Assembly (NCBI RefSeq): GCF_015223055.1
Contig: NZ_JADFBX010000026.1
Span: 1 to 41,428, forward strand
Reading direction: 5' to 3'
Source of the DNA: Pedobacter sp. MC2016-24
Lineage (GTDB): Bacteria; Bacteroidota; Bacteroidia; Sphingobacteriales; Sphingobacteriaceae
Length of the DNA: 41,428 nucleotides
The notes below the pieces were generated by a model, which had not been told where the DNA came from, searched no databases, and was given only the letters and a program-made list of their open reading frames with translations. Shown here one piece after another: positions 33,281 through 41,160 of the stretch (position 1 is the first letter of the stretch; each line of letters opens with the position of its first letter). The position numbers and the translations under genes were made by a program.

Positions 33281-33527
33281 ATGATTAACTCTTTAAGCGC
33301 AGCAAAGGATACTACGTTACTTAGTCTTTGTTTGACCCCAAGCATTTTTAACTTAAACGGATGTAAAAAAACGGAGAACATTGACTCCGCCAAAAGCGCC
33401 CGACTTAAATGATGATGAAGACCTTAAAATAGGCCAATACAAAAGTCTGGAATGGTTAGCTTGTTTATTACCGTATGGCACCGAAGCCAGCAAAATCGGT
33501 ATCGCTGCTATTCTCAACCTAAAATAA
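33281..33527 (+). pseudogene. lipoprotein relic with frameshift in an A-run
   Basis: From the ATG at 33281 the frame gives a lipoprotein-like signal (LLSLCLTPSIFNLNGC, then KK) and stops at 33412. The +1 frame after the run of seven A residues just behind the cysteine codon (about 33365-33371) continues RRTLTPPKAPDLNDDEDL, then SLEWLACLLPYG, to a TAA at 33525. A one-base change in the homopolymer would join them into one short lipoprotein. Whether it is a dead gene, a phase-variable one or a sequencing error cannot be decided here. The 33528-33780 stretch after it holds a small hairpin (TCCCATAA 33645-33652, TTATGGGA 33657-33664) and no gene. Confidence 0.4.
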
Positions 33528-33780
33528 AAATATAATTCATCCGATTATTGACAATGCCATATCTTTTAAATACGCTTGGCTTGTTTACAAAGAGTTTCAC
33601 ATCAGTAGTAATTCACGAAACGAACTTGGGATTTAAATATACAATCCCATAAATGGTTATGGGAATTCGACATTACCACATGCTAGACAGTCGTGTAAAA
33701 ATGGTGATGAACTTAATTCTTAATTAGATTACTCTAATTGGTTGTGCTGGATATATTATGATTTTCTAAGAAAAAATATA

Positions 33781-35148
33781 ATGAATATTAAAAATATTAA
33801 AAAGTTATTATTGCCGTTAATTTCTATTGTGGTTTTGTCTTTTACATTAAATTCCTGTAATAAAAAAGATCAAGAAGATCCTGAAGAATCAATGCAGCAA
33901 TTGTCAAATGAGGATATATTTTTTAAGTGGGGACAATCTCGTAATGGACGTTGGCTACCATATGTATTGAAGAAAATTAACAAGGAGTATCCTAATCTTA
34001 AAAAAGGGGAGATGTTAGGTGTATTGAATAGTTACCTAAGGCCAATTAATGAGGCAAATGAATTTTATGCCAATAGTGCAGCCAAAGGTGAATTAAGTAC
34101 AGCAGATAAAATCCAATTGGCTTTGGATGTATATTATAAAAAAGAATATCATAATATCAACAACAGTCTCAAGGAAATCAAAACCATGGATGCGATTTAT
34201 GAACAATATAAGGAGCTACAAATCAGGAATAAAATAAGAAAAACTAGTGCTGTCAGAAAATTAAGTTTTACGGATCTTGATGGAGTAACAATTTTTGCAT
34301 GCTCTATTACTGAGGAATTGAAAATATTTGTATATAATACCTTTGGCCCTAACGCATTTAGAGATGGTGTGATATCGTGGAATCCTGATCCAAGAGTATC
34401 TCCTGTATGCGCTGGTTTTTTAATGCAGATGAGGGATGCGGTTATAGAATTTGCACAAAATAGTAGAGTAGGAAGTCCATCGGAGGGACTCTGTAGAATG
34501 TGGGTAGATGAAATTGAGAGGAGCTGGCATGATTATGGGGCATGCCAAACCCTGTTTCCAGACACTCCTATAGAATCTCCTGAGGATCCCTATCCTCCTG
34601 AAGGGGGAGAAGGAAGTATCTCTTTACCGGATCTGGATGTCTCTGGATTGGACAATTATCCTAAATTCAAGGCGTTAGTAGTTGACCTGCCAAATTTTCT
34701 AAAAAAATATCCGAATATATTAAAGGCTTTGAGCTATACTACAGGTTTTACAGAGGCAAAAATTACTGAGCTTATGCAACCAGGAAAAGGTCCGAAAGTT
34801 GTTGTAGTTCAGAATCTGAAAGATAGTAAAGGACGCGATGTTTTAGGGCATTTTGATGAGCAAACAAAAACACTTCAAATTGATGACGGATATGTGAATG
34901 GCATTGATATTGTTCAATCACCGATCAGATATCAGGCTATAGGATTGATACTAACTGTTACAACGCTTCATGAGTTTGTACATTTTGGCCGGGATGTCAA
35001 TATGTTGGCCAATAAAATTGAAGTTGGAAGCCACAAATATGAAGCAGGATGGTATTTTGAAGGCGCAATTGCTCCTGATGGTGTAGGACAATTAGGACCG
35101 GACACTGCTGTGGAATGGTTAAACTACTATACAGTTAAAAGTAAATAG
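33781..35148 (+). CDS. lipoprotein with HExxH zinc-protease motif
   Basis: From the ATG at 33781 (455 residues), LISIVVLSFTLNSC is a lipoprotein signal with the cysteine near residue 26, so the protein is anchored in the envelope. The first half is helical with no known motif. Near residues 397-401 is HEFVH inside TTLHEFVHFGRD, a HExxH zincin site, with GSHKYEAGWYFEGA following that could provide the third ligand. A proline/glycine-rich linker (PDTPIESPEDPYPPEGGEG) separates the halves, near 258-276. It may be a surface peptidase or a toxin-like effector. The ATG at 33781 is preferred because the signal peptide begins there. The next gene starts three bases after its stop, so the two are co-transcribed. 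Confidence 0.7.
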   Translation: MNIKNIKKLLLPLISIVVLSFTLNSCNKKDQEDPEESMQQLSNEDIFFKWGQSRNGRWLPYVLKKINKEYPNLKKGEMLGVLNSYLRPINEANEFYANSAAKGELSTADKIQLALDVYYKKEYHNINNSLKEIKTMDAIYEQYKELQIRNKIRKTSAVRKLSFTDLDGVTIFACSITEELKIFVYNTFGPNAFRDGVISWNPDPRVSPVCAGFLMQMRDAVIEFAQNSRVGSPSEGLCRMWVDEIERSWHDYGACQTLFPDTPIESPEDPYPPEGGEGSISLPDLDVSGLDNYPKFKALVVDLPNFLKKYPNILKALSYTTGFTEAKITELMQPGKGPKVVVVQNLKDSKGRDVLGHFDEQTKTLQIDDGYVNGIDIVQSPIRYQAIGLILTVTTLHEFVHFGRDVNMLANKIEVGSHKYEAGWYFEGAIAPDGVGQLGPDTAVEWLNYYTVKSK

Positions 35149-35151
35149 AGG

Positions 35152-35601
35152 ATGATAAGAAAATTTATGGTGGTGTCTTGTGCTTTGGCAATAACCCTTA
35201 TTGCATGCCACAATAGTGACACCAAATATTTATCGGGTAAAGACAGTGCTGATATTTTGAGAACGGTACTGGACAATAAGGATTTCAAAAGGGAACTGGA
35301 AACTAAAGATGATACTGTATATATTTTAAAGACTGAAAAGTATAATAAAAGCTGGCCCTCAGCTACTGAAGCGTTTAATATCGAATATCTCGAAGACTCG
35401 AAGGATAACAGAATGGTTAATAAAGGGCCTGGTATGCCTTATGATAAAAGGGTAAGGTTAAGTATTCCCTCTTTTGATAAAAAAACTGATACAGTCTTCG
35501 TGTCTGTTTTTGACGAGGGATACGAAATGTCTTTTTACTTTAAACTTATTCGGAAGCATAACATCTGGCAGGTTGTGGATCAGAGGCATGGGATGAATTA
35601 A
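35152..35601 (+). CDS. small lipoprotein, partner of the HExxH lipoprotein
   Basis: A 149-residue protein with a lipoprotein signal (FMVVSCALAITLIAC, cysteine near residue 19). The mature part is charged and mixed alpha/beta (ILRTVLDNKDFKREL, DTVFVSVFDEGYEMSFYFKL) with no catalytic residues that I recognise. Three bases separate it from the preceding gene, so it is certainly in the same operon. A small envelope protein paired with a putative secreted protease could be its inhibitor, chaperone or immunity protein; this is inference. The operon is followed by a 90-base gap to a convergent gene. Confidence 0.6.
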   Translation: MIRKFMVVSCALAITLIACHNSDTKYLSGKDSADILRTVLDNKDFKRELETKDDTVYILKTEKYNKSWPSATEAFNIEYLEDSKDNRMVNKGPGMPYDKRVRLSIPSFDKKTDTVFVSVFDEGYEMSFYFKLIRKHNIWQVVDQRHGMN

Positions 35602-35691
35602 TTTACATAATCCTTTTGCAACAAACGGTATAGCTAATTAGTAAGATGACATGGGCATTTATGTGGGGTTAAATAGGAGAGAACGACTTGA

Positions 35692-36297
35692 TTACGATAT
35701 CCGTTCAAACTCAAAATCCTTACCAATGAAATAGCTTTCTCCAAAGAAAAGTAATTTCAAGTCTTTTTCCTCGGCTGGGTAGTCTCCCATGTAATTGGCC
35801 TGAACGTCATGTTTTTCCAGACATTTTTTATATTGTTCAAGCATCTTTTTTGGTCCCCTGGCAAATAAACCAAATCCAGATTCACAAAGTTTAAATACGC
35901 CATCTGGACCATTGATGTAAGTTTCAAGCATACCATCATTAAATGGACGGTTGTGTAACTTGTACAAATCTTTGTACAAATGATAAGGATTTTTAGATTT
36001 TCCCTTGAAATAGAGTTCAGTATGAATGTCGGTGTAATCCCATAGTAATTCATGGTCCGAAAACAACTGCAGTGTATGTGTGTAGGTTAAAACTATTCGT
36101 TCTGCTATATTGCCCGTGATTTTGATGATCCATTGTTGATCATTTTTGTCATCAGATAAACGAAGCTTAAAACAAACTTTAAGATCTTTTCCTGATGTTT
36201 GGATGCTATCGATAAACAGGCCTCCATTCTCTTCGAAATCTAAGCTGCTAAATGTCTTTTCCAGTTCGCCTGGCAAGCTGTTGTTGAGTTGTCTCAT
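35692..36297 (-). CDS. hypothetical soluble protein
   Basis: A 201-residue cytoplasmic protein without a signal peptide. I do not recognise it. It is beta-rich in the first half (KVCFKLRLSDDKNDQQWIIK, RIVLTYTHTLQLFSDHELLW) and alpha/beta in the second (FARGPKKMLEQYKKCLEKHD). Its size and composition resemble immunity-type or accessory proteins of Bacteroidota islands, but no toxin partner is adjacent. A 38-base element upstream (36341-36378) is shared with the gene at 37569-38111, suggesting common regulation. Ends 90 bases from the convergent lipoprotein gene. Confidence 0.55.
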   Translation of the reverse strand: MRQLNNSLPGELEKTFSSLDFEENGGLFIDSIQTSGKDLKVCFKLRLSDDKNDQQWIIKITGNIAERIVLTYTHTLQLFSDHELLWDYTDIHTELYFKGKSKNPYHLYKDLYKLHNRPFNDGMLETYINGPDGVFKLCESGFGLFARGPKKMLEQYKKCLEKHDVQANYMGDYPAEEKDLKLLFFGESYFIGKDFEFERIS

Positions 36298-36340
36298 TCA
36301 TCTATATAATTTACAATTCTGTATCGGGTTAAAAAAACAT

Positions 36341-36378
36341 CAGCTACAACACATTATAATCATTAAAAAAGCTTCTTT
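36341..36378 (-). repeat. shared 38-base upstream element, copy 1
   Basis: Matches 38151-38188 at 34 of 38 positions without gaps. The core is a run of 18 identical bases (36355-36372). It lies 43 bases before the start of the 201-residue gene (36297), and the second copy lies 39 bases before the start of the 180-residue gene (38111), both in the same orientation. This placement suggests a shared promoter or operator. Confidence 0.6.
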
Positions 36379-36384
36379 TTCCCG

Positions 36385-36789
36385 TTATCTGGCTTTCGTT
36401 GGATTAATGCCTAAATCAAGTACCTCTATAACCTCACACATTGCTACACGTCTTGGGCCTTCCATAAAATAGCCAATTAAACCTACTTTGATGTTATCAA
36501 TATGGGAAGTTCGCCATTCTGGATCCAGCACCCACATTAGTGCTATTCCAGAAGCATGAACGGATATTTCATTATCCAATATTATTTCCCCATGCTCATT
36601 TATAAACTCTGGCCAAATCATGAAGATTTGATTGGTCTGATTATGCTCAGGATGGGAATACCAAAAATCTGAACGGTAACCCTGGTAAGGCATTGTTTGC
36701 CTGCCGCCTTCTTCAGCAGTATAAAATCTATATTTGACTTTAAAATCAGCATCATGTTGTAAATGATCTTTATAGGGTTTATGCGCCAT
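36385..36789 (-). CDS. EF-Tu C-terminal-domain-like small protein
   Basis: A 134-residue soluble protein. KVKYRFYTAEEGGRQTMPYQ followed by GYRSDFWY resembles the opening of small stand-alone proteins with an EF-Tu domain II/III-like beta-barrel. The conserved string YTAEEGGR and the later VGLIGYFMEGPRRVAMCEVI are the basis for the call. These proteins are common in Bacteroidota accessory regions and their function is not known to me. Start at 36789 gives a normal N-terminus. The gene is on the same strand as its neighbours, 30 bases downstream of the DUF2625 gene and 87 bases upstream of the 201-residue gene, so a loose operon is possible. Confidence 0.55.
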   Translation of the reverse strand: MAHKPYKDHLQHDADFKVKYRFYTAEEGGRQTMPYQGYRSDFWYSHPEHNQTNQIFMIWPEFINEHGEIILDNEISVHASGIALMWVLDPEWRTSHIDNIKVGLIGYFMEGPRRVAMCEVIEVLDLGINPTKAR

Positions 36790-36819
36790 TTTGTTTTCAT
36801 GTTCTATTATTTAATAGAG

Positions 36820-37536
36820 TTATTTCCCCCTCAACTCCATATTCAACCGATACTGTTCTTCAACCGGAACAGCTTTTCTAGAGTTCTTATTGATATTCTT
36901 GCCTTCTTTAGTCCAAAGAGCGGGTACGAAATTAAACACCTGATTGCCATCAATCTTTTTCACATCCGCTTGCCAGCTGTCCCATCTCAGGCCTTTATAA
37001 AAAACATTCAGGTCATTGTTAAAGCAAAAGTCTAGAAACTGCGAATAGGTGATGTCCAAGGCTTCATACTCCAAACCATCCGGCGAAAAATAATATATGT
37101 TGCCTAGATCCTTGCCTAAGCCACCACCATTTAACATAAAAAAGCCGCCAACAACGTCATCTGCTATCAATAGAAAACCAGCACTGCCTGCAGTTTTGTT
37201 CCAATCTGATAAAGACCGGTCAAGTTTTTTGCTACCCGAGCCCAGAATCCTAATCCAGCCTCCATCTACTAAGATGCCGCCAGAGCTATATATAATGGCA
37301 CCCATTGGTGAACGTGTGGTAACCTGAGTGGCTATCAATGTCTTTTTAGCCCTTTCAGCATCAGCTGGAAGAACTTCTATTTTGTTTTTAGCTGTTTTGA
37401 TCCATTCTGATACCAAGGGCCAGCCTGGGTCATCTGTATTAACGAGTTCCTCAAATGATTTCATATTGGATTGACATAGTGCTGTTGAGTAGTAGGATAT
37501 CGTAAAAATGAAAAATAAGAAAACGTACTTATTCAT
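36820..37536 (-). CDS. DUF2625 family protein with signal peptide
   Basis: From the ATG at 37536 (238 residues), YVFLFFIFTISYYSTALC is a Sec-type signal or anchor. The rest matches DUF2625: GGILVDGGWIRILGSGSKKL, LIADDVVGGFFMLNGGGLG, IYYFSPDGLEYEALDITYSQ, and FYKGLRWDSWQADV. The family is widespread but has no assigned function. Most members lack a signal, so the exported version here is a variation. The frame is open for 12 codons upstream, but the signal begins at the chosen ATG. It sits between the three-TM protein gene (32 bases upstream) and the EF-Tu-like gene (30 bases downstream), all on the minus strand, so it is probably part of one transcript. Confidence 0.8.
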   Translation of the reverse strand: MNKYVFLFFIFTISYYSTALCQSNMKSFEELVNTDDPGWPLVSEWIKTAKNKIEVLPADAERAKKTLIATQVTTRSPMGAIIYSSGGILVDGGWIRILGSGSKKLDRSLSDWNKTAGSAGFLLIADDVVGGFFMLNGGGLGKDLGNIYYFSPDGLEYEALDITYSQFLDFCFNNDLNVFYKGLRWDSWQADVKKIDGNQVFNFVPALWTKEGKNINKNSRKAVPVEEQYRLNMELRGK

Positions 37537-37568
37537 GGAGTGGTTTTTGATTATTTCAAATATTTGTA

Positions 37569-38111
37569 TCAATTTCGCTCTGGATCATAGATCTTCAATA
37601 CTATAGGCGGTTTTAGCCGTCTAAAATTATACAATTTTCCATGGTGAATAAACATCTTTATTGAATCTGCAGTCAATAGAAGCGTATCTCTACGCTGTTC
37701 GTAATGTCCATCCATAAAAGACCATGACGATCCAGGATGAAAGCTATAGGACATGTTAAAATTATTGGACTTATTTGATTTACTTACTCTGAAGGTTGTA
37801 TCCTGCAAATCAAACACCCAGATGTCATAAGCAGCATTTGCTTGCTTAGTCATCTCTGAAGTAAACAACCAACTGGTTATGACAGATGCAACAATACAAT
37901 TGATAAAAAACATGCCGCTGTAAGCTCTTTTAGCAAAGAATAGCACAGCGCCAATGATAATATTAAGAATGAAAACGAAAGGTACAAGTATATAGAGGTA
38001 CATTGCCGCTCCATTAAGATCTTCATTTTTGACCCAGATCCATATCAATACCAGATCTAGCAGTGCAAGAATTACAGTTCCTTTAAGGGTTTTGGAGATC
38101 GAAAATTTCAT
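37569..38111 (-). CDS. three-TM membrane protein with periplasmic domain
   Basis: A 180-residue protein with three predicted membrane segments (about 10-26 VILALLDLVLIWIWV, 36-60 YLYILVPFVFILNIIIG, 66-84 FFINCIVASVITSWLF). A C-terminal soluble domain of some 95 residues follows (DTTFRVSKSNKS, HPGSSWSFMDGHYEQ, SIKMFIHHGKLYNFRRL). I do not recognise it. The 38-base element at 38151-38188 lies 39 bases upstream. It starts the minus-strand group that continues into the DUF2625 and EF-Tu-like genes. No catalytic residues are evident. Confidence 0.6.
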   Translation of the reverse strand: MKFSISKTLKGTVILALLDLVLIWIWVKNEDLNGAAMYLYILVPFVFILNIIIGAVLFFAKRAYSGMFFINCIVASVITSWLFTSEMTKQANAAYDIWVFDLQDTTFRVSKSNKSNNFNMSYSFHPGSSWSFMDGHYEQRRDTLLLTADSIKMFIHHGKLYNFRRLKPPIVLKIYDPERN

Positions 38112-38150
38112 ATTGGGTTAATTATGCCGTTAGTGACATAAATTAAATAC

Positions 38151-38188
38151 CAGCCACCACACAATATAATCATTAAAAAAGCGTCTTT
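38151..38188 (-). repeat. shared 38-base upstream element, copy 2
   Basis: Partner of 36341-36378, with four mismatches. It lies 39 bases before the ATG of the three-TM protein, in the same orientation relative to its gene as copy 1. Confidence 0.6.
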
Positions 38189-38212
38189 ATATTTGAAAGC
38201 GTTAATTTAGAT

Positions 38213-38246
38213 AAGCGGTGAGTGGTCGGAAGATCGTTCACCGCTT
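38213..38246 (+). terminator. rho-independent terminator without an obvious upstream gene
   Basis: AAGCGGTGA (38213-38221) pairs with TCACCGCTT (38238-38246). Inner bases extend the stem to a GGAA loop, and CTTTTTTC follows on the plus strand. The hairpin faces plus-strand transcription, yet the nearest plus-strand gene upstream ends at 35601. It may terminate a small RNA or be a leftover of a deleted gene. Confidence 0.65.
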
Positions 38247-38497
38247 CTTTTTTCTGCAACAATAGCGTTCTAAATATAAGGGAAGCGCTGAATCTAATAT
38301 GTGATTGCCAGATTTACGATAGATAAATTAACTTTATTCTTTTTATAAGTTCTATTGGGTAACTTCTCCACGATTTCCAGATCGTAAAATTTGTAGATAA
38401 TAATTTCAAAAATCCCCTTCTATAGGTATTGTTTGTGATGGTGTGTTGTTTGTAACTTGCTATCTATAAGTGAATTCATCTAAATTAGCTCATCAAA

Positions 38498-39649
38498 ATG
38501 AAAAAAGTATCAATTGCAATTATGCTTGTGTTTTCTCTTGGACAAGCCTTTGCCCAGGATCAGAACCCTAACCTCAGCTCAGGAGCTGTAGTTGACTCAT
38601 TAAAAAAACGAATTTCAAACCTGGAAGAATCCCTCTCTGTATCCATTAAGGAGTCTGTTGTGGGTGAAAAAAACAAGACAATTGCAAAATACAAGGAAGG
38701 ATTGCTGTCTATTAGGAGTGGCTTGGAAAAAGGTGCAGAAATAGAAATGATCGTTCCTTACACCTCAAATTTATTGGCATTAAAAGATCTAAGTGAAACT
38801 CTGGCGTTGATTAATAATCCTACAGCTAAAAGTGTAGGCACAGCTTTTACTGACATGGTTGTTCAATCTGCTACCGAAAATCTGTTACCTAAATATACTA
38901 ATCCAGTAGAAAACACTACAGCAAAAAGCAAATTCTCATCCGTCTTAAATGCCATTTTTAACGGTCCGATAATCCAATCACTCATTAATAGTAATCCTAT
39001 ATCAAGTACAATTAATGCGGCTATTCAGCAAGCTGGTTTCTTTCAAAAACGAGAAACAACGGCCAGTTTAAGTAAGCAGCAACTAAACAGTATTAATAGT
39101 CATACATCTGCCTCTATAGCTGTTAATTTGGGTAATCCCGATGGTCCAGCCTTTGGAGATGTCGAAATAAATAAATTTAATGCCTCGCTTCAGGATCGAG
39201 TGAATTTTTATTCAGAGTTAAATGATTATGGTGTTAAACAGAGCCTTGAAACTCAAAGGCTTTATACAGAGCTTGGGACTATTAAGAAGACATTGAAAGC
39301 TAGTAAGACTGAATTGTGTAAGGTGTTAAGTATTTCGCCTAACGACGTTTCCATAGCCCTTGATGCAAAGTATAACCCAGATGGTTTGGACATAGATAGA
39401 ATGAAAGGTTATTTAAATAGTCAGGAGTTTAATCGTGCGATAGTTTTATCCAACTATGCCAAAGACCAGCTGCCTGATGTAAAGGATTTTAACAATGCAG
39501 TTATCGATGCATTAATAGAGTATATCAACGGTTATATCACAATTTTAAACAAGCACGCAGGTATAGCAAATGCTAAACTTGACAAAGCCTTGGTTGCACA
39601 TCAAGTAGCTAAATTAGAAAAGATTAAAAGTAATCTGAAAAAGTTGTGA
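38498..39649 (+). CDS. secreted hypothetical protein with coiled-coil character
   Basis: A 383-residue protein with a clear Sec signal (VSIAIMLVFSLGQAFA, cleavage before QDQNP). The mature protein is largely helical with heptad-like stretches (VDSLKKRISNLEESLSVSI near the N-terminus and HQVAKLEKIKSNLKKL at the end) and no cysteines, HExxH or other catalytic motif. It is likely periplasmic. I do not recognise the family. A terminator follows at 39706-39727. The next gene, also exported and on the same strand, could be related by function but has its own upstream region. Confidence 0.6.
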   Translation: MKKVSIAIMLVFSLGQAFAQDQNPNLSSGAVVDSLKKRISNLEESLSVSIKESVVGEKNKTIAKYKEGLLSIRSGLEKGAEIEMIVPYTSNLLALKDLSETLALINNPTAKSVGTAFTDMVVQSATENLLPKYTNPVENTTAKSKFSSVLNAIFNGPIIQSLINSNPISSTINAAIQQAGFFQKRETTASLSKQQLNSINSHTSASIAVNLGNPDGPAFGDVEINKFNASLQDRVNFYSELNDYGVKQSLETQRLYTELGTIKKTLKASKTELCKVLSISPNDVSIALDAKYNPDGLDIDRMKGYLNSQEFNRAIVLSNYAKDQLPDVKDFNNAVIDALIEYINGYITILNKHAGIANAKLDKALVAHQVAKLEKIKSNLKKL

Positions 39650-39705
39650 TTGGTAATGGAATTTGAGTCATGAAGATATTTCTTAGCAGTAGCTGAGGTA
39701 TCCAG

Positions 39706-39727
39706 AAATACTCTTTTTAGGGTATTT
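39706..39727 (+). terminator. terminator after the coiled-coil secreted protein gene
   Basis: AAATACTC (39706-39713) pairs with GGGTATTT (39720-39727; one G-U pair) around TTTTTA, followed by TTATAATCTT. It lies 57 bases after the stop codon at 39649. Confidence 0.6.
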
Positions 39728-39760
39728 TTATAATCTTCATTTTATATTATTTTTGAGATA

Positions 39761-39778
39761 TGTTCTGCTCTTAGAACA
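39761..39778. promoter_or_regulatory. short inverted repeat upstream of the 228-residue gene
   Basis: TGTTCT (39761-39766) and AGAACA (39773-39778) form a six-base dyad 32 bases before the ATG at 39810. A possible operator or hairpin; no other support. Confidence 0.25.
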
Positions 39779-39809
39779 TTGAAAATTACGCTTTTAATTA
39801 ACGATCCAA

Positions 39810-40496
39810 ATGAAAAAAATCTTCTCTCTGCTCATTATTCTTGGTTTTGGAGCTAAGCTCCAGGCACAAACTGTTAAGCCGTTATCTTTAACTGAATATC
39901 TCAAAGATGGAACACGACTAAATGCTGTTTTTAAGGTGGAATCTGCAAAGGATATTTTGACAATTTCTGGTTATGAAGGAAAGGACACTGTTTCTACTTC
40001 AAAACAGGTAGTTTTAGCCAGGGGAGAAGTTCTCGGAATTAATTCTTTTAAATTTTTGCCACCTACGGTTTCCATTTTAACAATTCCGGTGAAAGTTAGA
40101 AATAAAACAGGGAGTCTGCCTTCAAATGCTACATCGGGCTTAACTAATATTGGTCTTAATTTTACTTTTCCTGAATATACAATAGACCGCTATTTTTCAA
40201 GCGGGAATAAGTCAACGCATAAATTTGCAGCAGGAATACATTTTGCTCCCTCCGTAGAAGAATTGTCTCCAGAGAATACAAATAATCAGGTGCTTGTTAA
40301 ATCCAAGCAGTTGTTTCTAAGTTCTGGTATTACTTTAACTTATACTTATAATAATATATCCCTGGCACTCGTACCGCTGGGATTTGATTTTGCGACTACC
40401 AGCCTCGGAAAACAGTTTGTTTATAATAAAAAGAGCTGGTGGGGATTTGGGATTGGGATTGAGCCTAAGTTGTTTTTTCCTACTGCTAATAAATAG
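39810..40496 (+). CDS. exported hypothetical protein, possibly outer-membrane associated
   Basis: A 228-residue protein with a Sec signal (IFSLLIILGFGAKLQA, cleavage before QTVKP). The mature part is beta-rich, with alternating hydrophobic strands (HKFAAGIHFAPSVEEL, LFLSSGITLTYTYNNISLAL, WWGFGIGIEPKLFF) typical of small outer-membrane barrels. The number of strands visible (about six to eight) is low for a full barrel but fits a small one. It ends soon after the last strand, whose final aromatic residues (LFF) are followed by PTANK. Function unknown. It may interact with the preceding secreted coiled-coil protein, based only on proximity. Confidence 0.55.
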   Translation: MKKIFSLLIILGFGAKLQAQTVKPLSLTEYLKDGTRLNAVFKVESAKDILTISGYEGKDTVSTSKQVVLARGEVLGINSFKFLPPTVSILTIPVKVRNKTGSLPSNATSGLTNIGLNFTFPEYTIDRYFSSGNKSTHKFAAGIHFAPSVEELSPENTNNQVLVKSKQLFLSSGITLTYTYNNISLALVPLGFDFATTSLGKQFVYNKKSWWGFGIGIEPKLFFPTANK

Positions 40497-40875
40497 TAGT
40501 AAGTTGATATATTCTGCTGCTACTGCTAAAACGAATCAAAAAGATCTTGCCTTAGGAAAATATATATGAGTAGCCATAAGAGTCGTTAATTATTGTTAAT
40601 GGTCTAATGTCGTACTTATTATTTTAAAATAACAATTTAAAACTATGATGGTAAGCATTATAGCATTCAAATTGAAGAAGAATGTAGTTGTAGAGTATTC
40701 ATCTGACTGATTATAAGCAAGCGTTAGTTTCATAACACAATAGAAAGCAATCGGTAATTTTCTTTGGAAAATAAACTCCCTCATATTTTCTATCTTAGTC
40801 TGAATATTAGCCAGGAAACGAAAGCAGCCGCCAATTTTGCAGAGAAGACCCTTAAAAAGTTAAAGCAGGTAACTA
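40497..40875. other. intergenic stretch with gene relics
   Basis: No intact gene is seen. It contains the lipoprotein fragment at 40644-40706 and the tail of a truncated frame at 40758-40892 (both listed separately). The rest is AT-rich without recognisable features. Confidence 0.4.
40644..40706 (+). pseudogene. fragment of a second copy of the 32172 lipoprotein gene
   Basis: Bases 40644-40682 are identical to 32523-32561 (39 bases) and encode the same YDGKHYSIQIEEE. The following CSC also resembles the GSC of the first copy before the frame diverges to a TGA at 40704. Upstream similarity ends within a few bases. It is a scrap of a paralogous gene left by deletion or recombination. Confidence 0.65.
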
Positions 40876-40892
40876 ATGGATATAAATATTAA
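40758..40892 (+). pseudogene. C-terminal tail of a truncated gene
   Basis: A frame without a start codon reads LPHIFYLSLNISQETKAAAN and then FAEKTLKKLKQVTNGYKY, then TAA. The KTLKKLKQVTNG ending looks like a genuine protein C-terminus. It overlaps the start of the next gene by 17 bases, as often seen between a gene and its coupled downstream partner. The upstream part is missing (a TAA precedes it at 40755). The original protein is unknown. Confidence 0.35.
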
Positions 40893-41160
40893 GAATACAT
40901 TTAAAGTAACGGGTAGAAATTTTTTTGTAATCATAACAGATGCAGATTACAATGATCTGATAAATATAAAATATGTTTTTGACATGCAGAGAAAGTTTTC
41001 TTTTCCTGTTTATTCAGTAGAATGGGTGAATCTCTTAAATTCAAGTATGCCAGGTATTATTTTAAAATATGAAAAGGACGAAGATTTAATATTATTAGAA
41101 AAAATGGCTGAGAATTATGTGATAGATGTTATGCCTTGGAAACAATCCTCAAATATTTAA
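40876..41160 (+). CDS. small hypothetical protein
   Basis: A 94-residue soluble protein, alpha/beta (NFFVIITDADYNDLINIKYV, GIILKYEKDEDLILLEKMAE). I do not recognise it. Its ATG is embedded in the tail of the preceding truncated frame, and its last 35 bases overlap the next frame, which encodes a DUF1573-like fragment. It resembles a small immunity- or accessory-type protein, but that is only an impression from size and context. Confidence 0.45.
   Translation: MDINIKNTFKVTGRNFFVIITDADYNDLINIKYVFDMQRKFSFPVYSVEWVNLLNSSMPGIILKYEKDEDLILLEKMAENYVIDVMPWKQSSNI

Larger units (their letters stand above)
38112..38497. other. intergenic region with repeat and orphan terminator
   Basis: Contains the second copy of the shared upstream element (38151-38188), the strong hairpin at 38213-38246, and a TATATTTG (38188-38195, plus strand) that fits the -7 box. 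No coding sequence is recognised. A short plus-strand transcript between the box and the hairpin is conceivable but would be only about 50 bases long. Confidence 0.35.

Noticed and set aside
36763..37327. Plus-strand open frames over the DUF2625 gene
   Set aside because: They lie opposite a recognised gene family and have no motifs; treated as shadows.
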